DNA from: Sporosarcina highlanderae
GTDB taxonomy: Bacteria; Bacillota; Bacilli; Bacillales_A; Planococcaceae
Direction: 5' to 3'
NCBI RefSeq assembly: GCF_030433715.1
Contig: NZ_JAROCC010000005.1
Coordinates: 62,001 to 126,000 of the forward strand
DNA length: 64,000 nucleotides
Below are positions 62,774 to 64,000 of this stretch, in pieces. The notes below the pieces were generated by a model. That model worked only from the letters and a program-made list of their open reading frames with translations, did no database searches and was not told the origin of the DNA. Position numbers and translations under genes: made by a program. How positions within the stretch are numbered: the first letter of the stretch is position 1; every line of letters starts with the position of its first letter.

Positions 62774-63564
62774 ACTTCATTATCTCCTTCCACATTCCCA
62801 AATCGTCTATTACGCATTTGGAATTCCTCAATAGCATTTAGCATACATGATTCATCAAAATCTGGCCAAAGAACATCTGTGAACGAGAATTCCGAATAGG
62901 CAAGCTGCCACAGCATGAAATTCGACAATCTTACTTCTCCACTTGTTCGAATCAGTAAATCCGGTTCAGGCAAATGCGAGGTCATTAAATGCGACTCAAT
63001 AAGGGTTTCATTAATATCGTCTATTGATAGTTGTTTGGTTGCCGCCATTTGGACAATTTCCTTTACCGACTCAACAATTTCAAGCCGGCTTCCATAATTC
63101 ATAGCGAAATTTAGTATAAGGCCAGTATTCATTGAAGTAGCTTCTACAGCTTTCATAATAGCCTCTTTTGTATGGGGCGGCAAAGCATCAAAATTACCGA
63201 TTGTTTCCACCTTAACATTCTGCTCAACCAATTCCGGTAAATATGTAGTTAAAAACTCTCCAGGAAGCTTCATTAGAAAATCTATTTCCATTTTTGGACG
63301 TTTCCAGTTTTCGGTTGAAAATGCATAAAGAGTTAAAACTTTTATGCCAATATCATTCGCTATTCGGGTAATTTTACGAACTGTTTTCATTCCTTCATGA
63401 TGACCGGCAATTCGCGGTAAACTGCGTTGTTTTGCCCATCTGCCATTCCCATCCATAATGATGGCGACGTGTGAAGGTATTGTCCTCTTTTTCACATTTT
63501 TAAGCCTGTCGGAAATTGACAATTCGATTCCTTTAGTTTTTTTTCGCAACAGTTTTTCTAACAT
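62770..63564 (-). CDS. uppS: Undecaprenyl diphosphate synthase
   Basis: Makes the C55 lipid carrier for cell-wall synthesis from farnesyl diphosphate and IPP. The 264-residue protein has the substrate motif IIMDGNGRWAKQR, LTLYAFSTENWKRP and PDLLIRTSGEVRLSNFMLWQLAYSE. ATG at 63564 (MLEKLLRKK) is seven bases after GGAGG; the longer frame is not conserved. Confidence 0.95.
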   Translation of the reverse strand: MLEKLLRKKTKGIELSISDRLKNVKKRTIPSHVAIIMDGNGRWAKQRSLPRIAGHHEGMKTVRKITRIANDIGIKVLTLYAFSTENWKRPKMEIDFLMKLPGEFLTTYLPELVEQNVKVETIGNFDALPPHTKEAIMKAVEATSMNTGLILNFAMNYGSRLEIVESVKEIVQMAATKQLSIDDINETLIESHLMTSHLPEPDLLIRTSGEVRLSNFMLWQLAYSEFSFTDVLWPDFDESCMLNAIEEFQMRNRRFGNVEGDNEV

Positions 63565-63744
63565 TCCGTTTCCTCCACTCGCCTGCTTCTTGAGCAAGTA
63601 CCTAGTCTATCGTATCAAATCGGCCAGCAAATTTCATTAAAACAAGCGAACGTTTCGATGAAATTTAAGTATCATCTGTTAAAGACTATGCGTGCCTACT
63701 AATATTATTTATATTTCTTTCCTTTTCCTCTAAAATTCGGTCAG

Positions 63745-63772
63745 AAAAAAGGCGTCCTGAGAATAGGACGCC
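63745..63772 (-). terminator. Terminator of frr
   Basis: GGCGTCCT (63751-63758) pairs perfectly with AGGACGCC (63765-63772), followed on the minus strand by six Ts. Confidence 0.9.
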
Positions 63773-63795
63773 CGGGCATATAGAAAGTTCTTCGA

Positions 63796-64000
63796 TCAGA
63801 TTTCCATAATTTCATTTTCTTTTGCTTTAGAAATCCCATCAATCTTTTCGATGTACGAATCAGTAAGTTTTTGAATTTCATCGCCTTCGCGACGCAACTC
63901 ATCCTCAGTGATTTCACCGTCTTTTTCCAACTTCTTTAATTCGTCATTTGCATCTCTTCGCACATTACGAATTGCGATTTTGGAATCTTCCGCTTCTCTT
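63796..64000 (-). CDS. frr: Ribosome recycling factor, C-terminal part (cut by window edge)
   Basis: Translated on the minus strand it gives a 67-residue end: [40 protein letters not shown] and [18 protein letters not shown], which is the helical C-terminus of RRF. TGA is at 63796-63798. The rest lies beyond base 64000. Adjacent uppS and the terminator fit the conserved frr-uppS order. Confidence 0.93.
   Translation of the reverse strand, partial: REAEDSKIAIRNVRRDANDELKKLEKDGEITEDELRREGDEIQKLTDSYIEKIDGISKAKENEIMEI

Noticed and set aside
63565-63744. Promoter for uppS-cdsA-dxr-rseP
   Set aside because: Expected here, but I found no -35/-10 pair with good hexamers and spacing; the stretch otherwise holds no ORF.

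Overview
This window is a chromosomal segment of a low-to-mid G+C, endospore-forming Gram-positive bacterium of the order Bacillales. Protein sequences and gene order match the Bacillus subtilis ymf/ylx/ymc/yne region. The style suggests a Planococcaceae member such as Sporosarcina, which is an inference. Spore genes (cotE, spoVS, spoIIIE, spoVFAB, ymxH) support a spore former. Nearly everything lies on the minus strand; lexA is the only confident plus-strand gene. I see no tRNA, rRNA, prophage, IS element or CRISPR array. tkt is cut at the left edge and frr at the right edge.

Layout, left to right: (1) 1-3530, tkt, ynzC and the SOS pair yneAB/lexA, divergent around clustered LexA boxes. (2) 3581-13098, ynbB, hfq, miaA, an alpha/beta hydrolase, glpK, mutL and mutS. 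The hydrolase and glpK are a lipid/glycerol cassette between the tRNA/RNA genes and mismatch repair. (3) 13225-20181, cotE, ricA, miaB, spoVS, ymdB, rny and recA, the last with its own LexA box. (4) 20376-27437, cinA, pgsA, rodZ, ymfK, ymfI, ymfH and ymfF. (5) 27571-33340, a four-gene BMP-type nucleoside ABC transporter with an upstream GntR regulator. (6) 33504-42843, spoIIIE, rnjB, dapA, asd, spoVFB, spoVFA, ymxH and an M16 protease. Here asd, dapA and spoVFAB form one route from aspartate to spore dipicolinate. (7) 42968-53079, pnp, rpsO, ribF and the truB-rbfA-ylxP-infB-ylxQ-rnpM-nusA-rimP translation/transcription operon. (8) 53256-64000, polC, proS, rseP, dxr, cdsA, uppS and frr: replication, isoprenoid/phospholipid and cell-envelope genes.

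No wholly new multi-gene system is visible. The most interesting signals are small and specific: a CTG start for cotE, a GlpK lacking the histidine that HPr phosphorylates in relatives, a 7 x 51-bp in-frame repeat in infB, a nested palindromic element before proS, an attenuator-like hairpin between the nusA-operon promoter and rimP, a perfect palindrome over the rny -10 box, and a two-hairpin gap inside the nucleoside transporter operon. Several genes present at this locus in B. subtilis are absent here (dapG, tepA, ymfJ, ymfD/E, hflX, glnRA, kbl/tdh).
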